A stretch of DNA of 26,379 nucleotides from DATLCI01 sp046714215 (GTDB lineage Bacteria; Acidobacteriota; Terriglobia; Terriglobales; Acidobacteriaceae), in contig JBKKBM010000082.1 in assembly GCA_046714215.1 (NCBI GenBank), forward strand, positions 1-26,379, in the 5' to 3' direction. The position numbers were made by a program, and so were the translations under genes. Positions 1 to 6,534 of the stretch are shown in pieces. How positions within the stretch are numbered: the first letter of the stretch is position 1; every line of letters begins with the position of its first letter. Below the pieces are notes generated by a model. The model saw nothing but the letters and a program-made list of their open reading frames with translations, was not told where the DNA came from and searched no databases.

Positions 1-2
1 GG

Positions 3-278
3 GCCGAGCCACTGCTTCTCGACCTTGTCCGTACCGGGATTGAAAACGACTTCGAACGCGTTGTCTTTCCTCAATTCCCCGAATTACGCGACATCAAGCA
101 AGCGATGGAACATGCGGGCGCGAAATACGCGTCGCTCTCGGGCTCCGGCTCCACGGTGTACGGGTTGTTCGCCAGCAAAGCGGCAGCGGTTGAAGCGGCC
201 GCTACGCTGCAGGCCAAAGGGATTCCGGCGGTGGCGACCACGACATTGACCCGCCAGCAGTATTGGCGGACGATGTAG
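3..278 (+). CDS. ispE: IspE C-terminal part, 4-diphosphocytidyl-2-C-methyl-D-erythritol kinase
   Basis: Only the last 91 codons are present; the 5' end lies outside the window. Reading from base 3, the frame gives LSGSGSTVYGLF about 45 residues in. This is the third conserved glycine-rich motif of GHMP kinases in its IspE form, and it helps bind the substrate phosphates. IspE phosphorylates CDP-methylerythritol in the cytoplasmic MEP pathway to isoprenoids. It is followed directly by tRNA-Gln and prs, an order also found in Pseudomonas, which supports the assignment. The frame stops at TAG 276-278. Confidence 0.9.
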   Translation, partial: AEPLLLDLVRTGIENDFERVVFPQFPELRDIKQAMEHAGAKYASLSGSGSTVYGLFASKAAAVEAAATLQAKGIPAVATTTLTRQQYWRTM

Positions 279-306
279 GTTGGCCCAGCAAGTTGACGCA
301 AGTTTT

Positions 307-380
307 TGGGCGATCGACTAATGGTAGGTCAAGTGCCTTTGACGCACTTTGTCTAGGTTCGAATCCTAGTCGCCCAGCCA
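307..380 (+). tRNA. tRNA-Gln (anticodon TTG)
   Basis: The 74-nt cloverleaf is complete. The acceptor stem TGGGCGA/TCGCCCA pairs perfectly, the anticodon stem AGTGC/GCACT encloses the loop CTTTGAC (anticodon TTG), and the T stem CTAGG/CCTAG encloses TTCGAAT. The 3' CCA is genome-encoded (378-380) after discriminator G. The anticodon reads CAA. It lies 28 bp after ispE and about 105 bp before prs and is probably processed from a shared transcript. Confidence 0.97.
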
Positions 381-485
381 AGGTTGGATGGAGCACAACA
401 GGGCCAATGCAGTAGGCAAGTAGAGGCGGTTTCACCGGATTTTTCACCCACGCTGTTCAAAAAAAGGCTCGGCAGGGAGATGAAA

Positions 486-1529
486 ATGGCGACGACGGCA
501 ACCGATAAAGTGCAGAAACCGGATGAGCGGGACCCGAAGAGCGGGCAAGAGACGCAAGCCAAGCAGCATAAGCCGCAGCGGAGCCGGCCGGACGACAAGC
601 TGAAGATCTTCTGCGGTACAGCCAACGAGCCGTTGACCGACGAGATCTGCCAGTTTCTGGGAGTGAGTCGCGGACAGGCTCATATCCAGCGCTTCTCTGA
701 CGGTGAAGTCTATCTTCAGATATTGGAGAATGTGCGCGGCGCGGACGTTTTCGTGGTGCAACCCACTTGTGATCCGGTGGACCAGCACTTGATGGAGCTC
801 TTGCTGATGATCGATGCGCTGAAGCGCGCATCGGCCCGGCGCATCACCACGGTAGTGCCGTATTTTGGATACGCCCGGCAAGACCGCAAGGACAAGCCGC
901 GGGTGCCGATCAGTGCGAAGTTGGTGGCCGATCTGTTGACCACGGCGGGCGCGCATAGAGCTTTAGTAGTGGACCTGCATGCGCCGCAGATCCAGGGGTA
1001 CTTCAACATCCCGGTGGACCATTTGTTCGCGTCGCCGGTACTGGTGGATTACTTCCGCAAGATGGCGCTACCGAACTTGACGGTGGTATCGCCGGATGCG
1101 GGCGGCGTGGAACGCGCAAGGTTTGTGGCGAAGAAGATGGATGCGGCATTGGCCATCGTGGATAAACGTCGCACCGACCAGAACGTGGCCGAGGTCATGC
1201 ATGTGATCGGCGACGTGGAAGGCCGCAACTGCTTGATCATCGATGACATCATCGATACGGCCGGGACGCTGGTGAAAACGGCGGAAGCATTGAAGGACGC
1301 GGGCGCGGAGCGGGTGTTTGCCTGCGCATCGCACGCGGTATTGAGCGGGCCGGCCATCGAGCGCATCTCGAAGTCGGTGCTGGAGCAGGTGGTGCTCACC
1401 AACACCATCCCGGCCAAGCCGGAGGCGCAACGCGAGCCGAAGATCAAAGTTTTGTCGATCGCGGGGCTGGTGGCACGGGCCATTCAGTCGATCCACGAAG
1501 AGACGTCAGTGAGCACGCTGTTCCTGTAA
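486..1529 (+). CDS. prs: Ribose-phosphate pyrophosphokinase (PRPP synthetase)
   Basis: It transfers pyrophosphate from ATP to ribose-5-phosphate, making PRPP for nucleotide, histidine, tryptophan and NAD synthesis. Visible motifs are RFSDGEVYLQI near residue 69, the ATP-binding loop VVPYFGYARQDRK (123-135), DLHAPQIQGYF (163-173) and the PRPP loop IIDDIIDTAGT (251-261). I chose ATG 486 because GGGAG lies about 6 nt upstream. The in-frame ATG at 480 overlaps that site, and the frame is open back to 384. The product is 347 aa, longer than the usual 310-320 because of a charged Lys/Gln/Asp-rich N-terminal extension of about 37 residues. The core is intact. It is followed by a repeat-containing leader and rplY. 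Confidence 0.95.
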   Translation: MATTATDKVQKPDERDPKSGQETQAKQHKPQRSRPDDKLKIFCGTANEPLTDEICQFLGVSRGQAHIQRFSDGEVYLQILENVRGADVFVVQPTCDPVDQHLMELLLMIDALKRASARRITTVVPYFGYARQDRKDKPRVPISAKLVADLLTTAGAHRALVVDLHAPQIQGYFNIPVDHLFASPVLVDYFRKMALPNLTVVSPDAGGVERARFVAKKMDAALAIVDKRRTDQNVAEVMHVIGDVEGRNCLIIDDIIDTAGTLVKTAEALKDAGAERVFACASHAVLSGPAIERISKSVLEQVVLTNTIPAKPEAQREPKIKVLSIAGLVARAIQSIHEETSVSTLFL

Positions 1530-1703
1530 GGATTTGTGATTGAGTACGCAGGAATTGGTAATTGAGTAATTTGTAATCGGGTAATTTGCAAAGCAAGAGC
1601 AAATGCCCGCGGATTCGAGAGACAGTTTAGAGCTAATCAAGCCAAAGGCATAAGAGCTATAGCCAAGAGCCAAAAGATTTCTGAGTAAAGGAAACGTGGA
1701 CCA
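1530..1703 (+). other. Intergenic leader between prs and rplY carrying AT-rich repeats
   Basis: This 174-bp gap has no credible gene. Its first half is AT-rich and built from TTGTAAT/GGTAATT-like units. Its second half has loosely repeated AAGAGCTA/CCAAGAGCC words around 1628-1675. The rplY ribosome binding site AAAGGA lies near its end. No intrinsic terminator was seen, so read-through from prs is possible. Confidence 0.6.
1553..1577 (+). repeat. 25-nt AT-rich repeat, copy 1
   Basis: These 25 bases match 23281-23305 exactly by eye. Both are built on a TTGTAAT/GGTAATT heptamer theme in otherwise GC-rich DNA. Similarity continues loosely downstream, where both copies reach a GTAATTTGCAAA-like word (about 1581-1592 here, 23328-23341 in the other copy). 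Confidence 0.8.
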
Positions 1704-2399
1704 ATGATCACGAATGAGCTAGTAGCAGCGCAGCAGCGGGTGCCGGAATCGCGCGGCAAGAATGAAGCGCGCCGCGTGCGCGTGACCGGGAAGATCCCGG
1801 CGGTCGTCTATGGCGCGAAAAAGGATTCTATCGCCGTGACCGTGGACCCGAAGCAGATCACCAAGATCTTGCACTCGGAATCCGGACACAACACCATCTT
1901 CGATCTACAGATCGGCGATGCGGGCAAAGAGAAGGTCATGATCGTGGATTGGCAGTATGACCCCATCCGCAGTCATTTGCTGCATATCGATCTGAAGCGC
2001 ATCGACATGAACAAGGCCATCAAGGTCAGCGTGCCCATCTCGCTGGTGGGCGAGGCCGCGGGCGTGAAGCAACAGGGCGGCATCCTCGACCAGGTGCTGC
2101 GTGAAGTGGAGATCGAGTGCTTGCCCGCTGACATTCCCAGCCACATCGATGTGGATGTGAGCGAGTTGGTGTTCGGTACGGTGATCCGCGTCTCTGACCT
2201 GCCGCACGGCGGCAAGATCAAGTTCCTCACCGATGAAAACCAGGCGGTAGCGCACATCACCACCGTGAAGGAAGAAGTAGTTGCGACTCCGGATGCGGTG
2301 GCAGTGGATGCTGCTGCGGCGCCGGCGGAGCCTGAAGTCATCAAGAAGGGCAAGCAGGATGCGGAAGAGGCTCCCGCGGCCGAGGGCGGCAAGAAGTAA
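1704..2399 (+). CDS. rplY: 50S ribosomal protein L25, TL5/CTC long form
   Basis: L25 binds 5S rRNA in the large subunit. The N-terminal domain shows the family signature RRVRVTGKIPAVVYGAKK at about 23-40. It is followed by the second beta domain of the long general-stress (CTC/TL5) form and a low-complexity Ala/Glu/Lys tail after about residue 195. At 231 aa it is far longer than the roughly 95-aa E. coli form and matches the CTC type. Start ATG 1704 has AAAGGA about 11 nt upstream. pth begins 2 nt after its stop, so the two are probably co-translated. Confidence 0.94.
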   Translation: MITNELVAAQQRVPESRGKNEARRVRVTGKIPAVVYGAKKDSIAVTVDPKQITKILHSESGHNTIFDLQIGDAGKEKVMIVDWQYDPIRSHLLHIDLKRIDMNKAIKVSVPISLVGEAAGVKQQGGILDQVLREVEIECLPADIPSHIDVDVSELVFGTVIRVSDLPHGGKIKFLTDENQAVAHITTVKEEVVATPDAVAVDAAAAPAEPEVIKKGKQDAEEAPAAEGGKK

Positions 2400-2401
2400 G
2401 C

Positions 2402-3001
2402 GTGAAACTGATAGTCGGGCTGGGCAATCCGGGGGCGGAGTACGAATTAACGCCGCATAACCTGGGGTTCCTGGTCATCGATCAGATCGCGGTGGATTGC
2501 AAGGTCGAGGTGGTGAACCGGCATTGCCGGGCACTCACTGCGCGGGCGAATTTCGGCGGACAAGAGGTGCTGCTGGCCAAGCCCGAGACCTTCATGAATC
2601 TGAGTGGCGTCTCCGTAAGGGCGTTGCTGGAGAAATACGGCGAGGGTATGGATGTAAGCCAGGACCTCATCGTGGTGCATGACGAATTGGATTTCGCTCT
2701 GGGCACCATCCGGATCAAGGAGCGTGGCAGCTCCGCCGGGCACAACGGTGTGGAGTCGGTCATCGCCAGTCTGGGAACGGACGAGTTCCTCAGGGTAAGG
2801 GTAGGGATTGCGCCGGATCATCCGGTGAACGACGGCGCCAAGTATGTGCTGGCGCCGTGGAAGAAGAAGGACTTCGAGGCGGTAGGCGAAGTTGTGGACC
2901 GGGCCGAAGCGGCGGTGAAGGCGATGTTGGAAGAGGGCGTCTCCGCGGCGATGAACCGGTTCAACCGCAAGCCCGAAGGTTCAGCGGGCGAAAAAGTTTA
3001 G
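2402..3001 (+). CDS. pth: Peptidyl-tRNA hydrolase
   Basis: It cleaves the ester bond of peptidyl-tRNA dropped from ribosomes and so recycles tRNA in the cytoplasm. At 199 aa it has the normal family length. It begins KLIVGLGNPG. Catalytic His19 is in TPHNLGF, Asn66 in FMNLSG, Asp94 in HDELDF and Asn115 in GHNGVESV, so all key residues are present. The GTG start at 2402 lies 2 nt after the rplY stop, and the upstream GAGGGCGG can serve as ribosome binding site inside rplY. rpsF follows after 17 nt. Confidence 0.96.
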   Translation: MKLIVGLGNPGAEYELTPHNLGFLVIDQIAVDCKVEVVNRHCRALTARANFGGQEVLLAKPETFMNLSGVSVRALLEKYGEGMDVSQDLIVVHDELDFALGTIRIKERGSSAGHNGVESVIASLGTDEFLRVRVGIAPDHPVNDGAKYVLAPWKKKDFEAVGEVVDRAEAAVKAMLEEGVSAAMNRFNRKPEGSAGEKV

Positions 3002-3018
3002 GAAGTTTGGAGAAAACA

Positions 3019-3486
3019 ATGCAACGTACTTACGAAGTGATGTTCATCATCCGGCCGGACATGGCGGAAGAAGATGCAGACAAGCTGGTAGCCACGCTGG
3101 AGTCGAATGCGACCGCGGCGGGCGCAGAAGTGAAGACCACGGAAAAGATGGGCAAGCGGCGGCTGGCGTACCTGGTGCGCGGCTTCAACGACGGCATGTA
3201 TGTGCTGATGACGCTGCTCTCGTCTGACGGCAAGGCGATCCATGAAGTGGAGCGTCGGCTGCGCGTGAGTGAACCGGTGATCAAATTCATCACCGTGCGC
3301 GTGGACGAGACGCAGAAGCGGGTAGACAAGCTGGCCAAGCTGCGCGCAGGCAAGGTGAAGCGCAGCACGGTAGAGGCGGCGGCAGCAGCGCAGGCGCAAT
3401 TCCAAGCGCAACAGCAGGCACAACACGCGCAAGCTCAGGCCGTTCCAACGGCAGAACCCGTTCCGGAAACGCCGGCAGGCGCATAA
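3019..3486 (+). CDS. rpsF: 30S ribosomal protein S6
   Basis: S6 pairs with S18 on the small-subunit platform. The product begins with the canonical RTYEVMFIIRPDMAEEDAD and contains MGKRRLAYLVRGFNDGMYVLM near residues 43-63. After the roughly 100-residue core comes an Ala/Gln-rich tail (about 115-155), which some S6 proteins carry. ATG 3019 is chosen because the protein starts exactly at the conserved S6 N-terminus; the frame is open upstream, through pth. Unlike many genomes there is no ssb gene between rpsF and rpsR. Confidence 0.95.
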   Translation: MQRTYEVMFIIRPDMAEEDADKLVATLESNATAAGAEVKTTEKMGKRRLAYLVRGFNDGMYVLMTLLSSDGKAIHEVERRLRVSEPVIKFITVRVDETQKRVDKLAKLRAGKVKRSTVEAAAAAQAQFQAQQQAQHAQAQAVPTAEPVPETPAGA

Positions 3487-3495
3487 ACAGAATTC

Positions 3496-3517
3496 ATGGA
3501 CGTGAAGTGACGTCCAT
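3496..3517 (+). promoter_or_regulatory. Perfect hairpin between rpsF and rpsR
   Basis: ATGGACGT (3496-3503) and ACGTCCAT (3510-3517) are perfect 8-nt arms around a 6-nt loop. The hairpin lies 33 nt before the rpsR start and is followed by AAAA, not a T run, so it is not a + strand intrinsic terminator. It could be an RNA-processing or translational-control structure. Confidence 0.55.
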
Positions 3518-3549
3518 AAAAGTTCAGTAGCAGAGAAACGAGGAGAATC

Positions 3550-4053
3550 ATGGCTGATGAAGTGAAGCAAACGCCGGGTGCCACCGGCAGTGATACCCCG
3601 AAGGAATCGACGCCGGCGGCGACCCCGACTGCCGCAGGTCCATCGACGACAATTCCAGCGACGGCATCTTCGGCGCCATCCGGTTCGTCGTCGAGCGGGT
3701 CAACGTCGACCGGTTCGCCGTCGACATTTTCGCGTCCCGCCTATGGCGCGCGGCGTGAAGGCAGCAGCGGACCGCGTCCGGGTGGACCGCGTCCGGCAGG
3801 TGGTGGTCGCGAAGGCGGCGGCCCCGGTGGGCGCAAGTTCTTCCGACGCAAGAAGGTCTGCAAGTTCTGCGTGGAGAAGATTGACGCCATTAATTACAAA
3901 GACGTGCGCTTGCTGGCGCAGTTCGTCGCGGAGAAGGGCAAGATCGTCCCGCGGCGTCTGACCGGCGTCTGCACGCCGCACCAGCGGCGCGTCTCGGCGG
4001 CCATCAAGCAGGCGCGCAACATCGCGCTGCTGCCGTTCGCGTCCAGAGGCTAG
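3550..4053 (+). CDS. rpsR: 30S ribosomal protein S18 with long low-complexity N-terminal extension
   Basis: Residues about 95-167 are a complete S18: RKFFRRKKVCKFC, NYKDVRLLAQFV, RRLTGVC and RRVSAAIKQARNIALLPF. Cys104, Cys107, Cys141 and His144 could form the zinc site of C+ type S18. The preceding 95 or so residues are Ser/Thr/Pro/Ala-rich, then Gly/Arg-rich, and resemble no S18 domain. ATG 3550 is well supported by GAGGAG 5 nt upstream and no better internal start was seen, so the extension is probably translated. Typical S18 is 70-90 aa; this product is 167 aa. Confidence 0.93.
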   Translation: MADEVKQTPGATGSDTPKESTPAATPTAAGPSTTIPATASSAPSGSSSSGSTSTGSPSTFSRPAYGARREGSSGPRPGGPRPAGGGREGGGPGGRKFFRRKKVCKFCVEKIDAINYKDVRLLAQFVAEKGKIVPRRLTGVCTPHQRRVSAAIKQARNIALLPFASRG

Positions 4054-4081
4054 ATCGCGCTACGGCAACGTCTGAGGTTTC

Positions 4082-4102
4082 GCACGGCCGCGACGGCCGT
4101 GC
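4082..4102. repeat. 9-bp perfect GC-rich palindrome between rpsR and rplI
   Basis: GCACGGCCG (4082-4090) and CGGCCGTGC (4094-4102) flank the triloop CGA. There is no T run after it, so it does not look like a standard terminator. It may be a REP-like palindrome or a structure that tunes rplI expression. Confidence 0.6.
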
Positions 4103-4126
4103 CACATTCGAGATTGGAGCATGACC

Positions 4127-4585
4127 ATGGAAGTCATCCTGAAAGAAGATATCGACAAGCTCGGTCACCGCGGAGACGTGGTGAAGGTGGCGGAAGGCTA
4201 CGGCCGCAATTTCCTGCTGCCGCGTAAGCTCGCCATCGAAGCGACCAAGGCCAACAAGACCGTGGTCGAGCAGATGAAGGCCTCCGCCGTGCGCAAGTCG
4301 GCGACCGAAAAGGCGCAGGCCGAAGAGTTGGCCAAGCAGTTCGACGCCGTCGCCGTGGAATTCACCCGCAAGGTCGGCGAAAAGGACCACCTCTTCGGTT
4401 CCGTGACGTCGGCTGACATCGCCGATGCCTTGGCCGCCAAAGGCTTCAACGTGGACCGCCGCAAGATCCAATTGGTGGAGCCCTTGAAGAGCCTGGGCGA
4501 GTACACCATCCCCATCAAGCTGCACCGCGAAGTGACTGCGCACTTCAAGGTCACGGTGAATAAGGAAGAAGGCGCGGAGGCCTAG
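4127..4585 (+). CDS. rplI: 50S ribosomal protein L9
   Basis: L9 is a two-domain protein at the base of the L1 stalk. The N-terminal signature is clear: MEVILKEDIDKLGHRGDVVK, then GYGRNFLLPRKLA. It is followed by the connecting helix (about 42-80) and the C-terminal domain. I chose ATG 4127 (152 aa) over ATG 4121 because GGAG (4116-4119) is 7 nt from the former and 1 nt from the latter, and L9 proteins normally begin M-x-VIL. It is the last gene of the ribosomal block, followed by a terminator. Confidence 0.95.
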   Translation: MEVILKEDIDKLGHRGDVVKVAEGYGRNFLLPRKLAIEATKANKTVVEQMKASAVRKSATEKAQAEELAKQFDAVAVEFTRKVGEKDHLFGSVTSADIADALAAKGFNVDRRKIQLVEPLKSLGEYTIPIKLHREVTAHFKVTVNKEEGAEA

Positions 4586-4607
4586 GCCCCACCAGAGTTT
4601 TTAGCCC

Positions 4608-4640
4608 CCAAGAGGCCGTCCGCAAAGGACGGCCTTTTGG
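4608..4640 (+). terminator. Intrinsic terminator after rplI
   Basis: AGGCCGTCC (4613-4621), loop GCAAA, GGACGGCCT (4627-4635), then TTT. The stem can be extended by CCAAG with CTTTTGG-side bases (one G-T pair) to about 14 bp. It lies 22 nt after the rplI stop. Confidence 0.85.
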
Positions 4641-4756
4641 CATTTGGGGTGGGCTGAGATGAGCGTTTCCCCTCGCGCGGAAGCCGTTCGTCCCAATATG
4701 AACTGAAATGCCTTGGAATCAGTGCATTGAAGTGAGCCAATCCAGGGGCCGATGGC

Positions 4757-4762
4757 TATAAT
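4757..4762 (+). promoter_or_regulatory. Probable -10 element upstream of the sigma/anti-sigma operon
   Basis: A perfect TATAAT lies at 4757-4762, about 180 bp before the sigma-factor start and beyond the rplI terminator. No convincing -35 hexamer sits 16-18 bp upstream, so the element is weak or activator-dependent, or the match is chance. The rest of the 4641-4939 gap shows no gene. Confidence 0.5.
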
Positions 4763-4939
4763 GCCTGCTTACGAATCCGGCTGGGTGTCGTCTATCTGAT
4801 TGGAAGTGAGGGCAGAGGACCGCGACCAGTGAAGTCAGGTGCAGCGACAGCAAAAATGGGCGGCTTGTGGGCACTGGCGCCGGGTGTAACTGCAAGCATT
4901 AGAACGAGATACCACCAGCCTACCCAGAGCGGGCCGGGA

Positions 4940-5536
4940 ATGAACACTACGCCACTCAGCCGAGTCGACGATACCGATCTGATCCGCCAGGCGCAACAGG
5001 GAGACCGCGCGGCGTTTGAGGCGTTAGTCCGGCAATACGATCAGGCGGTGCTGCGGCTGGCGTTGCATTTGACCGGCAGTGAGGCGGACGCCCAGGACAT
5101 CTACCAGGAAGCCTTCTTGAAGGCCTACCGGCATGTGGGCAATTTCCGCTTTGAGTGCTCTTTCTACACGTGGATCTACCGCATCGTGACCAACCTCTGC
5201 TTGGACCACCTGCGGCGCAGGCAGACGCGCAAGGAAGATGCGGCAGTCAATACGGATTCCGACGGCGCAGAATACAGCTTGTTGGACAATGTGGCGGATG
5301 TCCGCTCCGGGGCGAATCCCGAGCGCGACCTGATGCGGCGGGAGTTGGGCGGAAAGATCGCCAAGGCGCTCACCAGACTCACTCCGCGCGAACGCATGGT
5401 GTTCGAGTTGAAGCATTACCAGGGATTGAAGCTGCGGACCATCGGCGAGATGTTGAACACGACGGAAGAGACGGCGAAGAACACGTTGTTCAGGGCCACG
5501 CAGAAGCTGCGCGGCGCATTATCGCCGATGCGATGA
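4940..5536 (+). CDS. ECF-family RNA polymerase sigma factor (SigW/RpoE-like)
   Basis: At 198 aa it has typical group IV sigma size. Region 2 covers about 23-95, with DAFEALV-like AAFEALVRQYD, DAQDIYQEAFLKAYRH and FYTWIYRIVTNLCLDHLRRR. Region 4 covers about 138-193, with LTPRERMVFELKHYQGLKLRTIGEML and the helix-turn-helix ending TAKNTLFRATQKLR. Regions 1 and 3 are absent. ATG 4940 fits family length. An in-frame GTG at 4829 has a better ribosome site (AGAGGA) and would add 37 residues without known homology. The adjacent zinc-finger membrane protein 44 nt downstream is its likely anti-sigma factor. Target promoters cannot be inferred here. Confidence 0.9.
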   Translation: MNTTPLSRVDDTDLIRQAQQGDRAAFEALVRQYDQAVLRLALHLTGSEADAQDIYQEAFLKAYRHVGNFRFECSFYTWIYRIVTNLCLDHLRRRQTRKEDAAVNTDSDGAEYSLLDNVADVRSGANPERDLMRRELGGKIAKALTRLTPRERMVFELKHYQGLKLRTIGEMLNTTEETAKNTLFRATQKLRGALSPMR

Positions 5537-5580
5537 CGGCAGGCACAGCGCGAGTTTTAGAAGGCAAGAGGTAGCAAGTT

Positions 5581-6513
5581 ATGAACTGCGAATGGGTTAA
5601 GACAAATAACGCACTGTACGTCTACGACGAACTGGCGGACGACGTGCGCCATGAGCTGGAGATGCACTTGAATAAGTGTGACTCCTGCAAGGCGGAAGTC
5701 GCGGGCATGCAACGGCTGAAGGCGGAGATGTTTGAGGCGATGCCGGAAGTATCGCCGAACCTGCTGGCGGCTTCGCGGATGCGCCTGCAAGAGGCGCTGG
5801 AGACGGCGGAGCAAGCACGCGGACTCTCGCGCTTCACCCTGGACATCGCCGGATGGATGCGGCAAGTGCGCTTCCAGCCCGCGTTGGCGGTAGTGCTGGT
5901 TATGGTTGGCTTTGCCGGAGGCGCGCTGACGACCTTCGGTGGCCGCGGTATCCTGCCGGGTAAAGATGCGAACGGGGGCGGCGACCCGCAAACGGAGCAG
6001 GCGTCCATCGCTTCCATCCGCGGCATCACCCAGAGCCCGGGCACGAACAAGGTGCAGATCAAGTATGACCGCCTGGTGCCGGATGAGGCGCAGGGCTCGC
6101 TGGACGACCCGCGCATCCAACAGTTGTTGCTGTACGCGGCGCGCAGCAATTACAACTCCGGCGTACGCTTGGATTCGATCGACGTGCTCACCCAGAATCC
6201 GCAGAATGACAACGTCCGTGAGGCGCTGATCTTCGCGCTGCGTTACGACAAGAACCCCGGCGTGCGATTGAAAGCACTGGCCGGGCTGAAGAACTTTGTG
6301 AAAGACGATGTCCGGGTGCGGGATGCGGTGCTGGAAGCGCTGTTGCGCGATTCCAACTCCGGCATCCGCAGTGAGGCGATCCGCGCATTGCGGCCGGCGA
6401 TTGCTGACAGTAGCGTGCGTGCGACGTTGGTCGCGCTGGCGGAGCAAGATAGCAATCCGTACATTCGCACCGAATCCCGGCGCGTACTGGCTTCACTGCC
6501 AGAGATTGATTAA
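5581..6513 (+). CDS. Membrane anti-sigma-like protein: zinc finger, one TM, HEAT repeats
   Basis: The 310-aa product starts with a putative zinc-binding anti-sigma domain: Cys3, then His29-x3-Cys33-x2-Cys36, the ZAS/zf-HC2 pattern. One hydrophobic segment (about 99-120) follows. A linker leads to about four HEAT-like repeats (residues 180-308), recognised by repeated N-x-G-(V/I)-R-x-x-(A/S) words near 192, 226, 260 and 293. By analogy with RsiW/ChrR-type proteins, the N-terminus would hold the sigma factor in the cytoplasm and the HEAT repeats would sense in the periplasm. That topology is inferred. The ribosome site AGAGG precedes ATG 5581. Anti-sigma factors with C-terminal HEAT repeats are not the textbook form. 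Confidence 0.82.
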   Translation: MNCEWVKTNNALYVYDELADDVRHELEMHLNKCDSCKAEVAGMQRLKAEMFEAMPEVSPNLLAASRMRLQEALETAEQARGLSRFTLDIAGWMRQVRFQPALAVVLVMVGFAGGALTTFGGRGILPGKDANGGGDPQTEQASIASIRGITQSPGTNKVQIKYDRLVPDEAQGSLDDPRIQQLLLYAARSNYNSGVRLDSIDVLTQNPQNDNVREALIFALRYDKNPGVRLKALAGLKNFVKDDVRVRDAVLEALLRDSNSGIRSEAIRALRPAIADSSVRATLVALAEQDSNPYIRTESRRVLASLPEID

Positions 6514-6534
6514 GAGGGCCAGAGTCAAGGAAAC

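Noticed and set aside
426..445. CGGT-TTC-ACCG followed by TTTTT after the tRNA as terminator
   Set aside because: The stem is only 4 bp, too short to support; prs may be read through from ispE/tRNA.
384..485. Upstream extension of the prs reading frame to 384
   Set aside because: It would start 3 nt after the tRNA 3' end, lacks a ribosome site and adds non-conserved residues; ATG 486 has GGGAG at proper spacing.
4829..4939. N-terminal extension of the sigma factor from GTG 4829
   Set aside because: It has a better ribosome site but the 37 added residues are unlike ECF sigma factors; kept as an alternative only.
5557..6447. 296-codon open frame on the - strand opposite the anti-sigma gene
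   Set aside because: Arg/His/Gln-rich translation without motifs; the + strand frame has zinc finger, TM and HEAT repeats.
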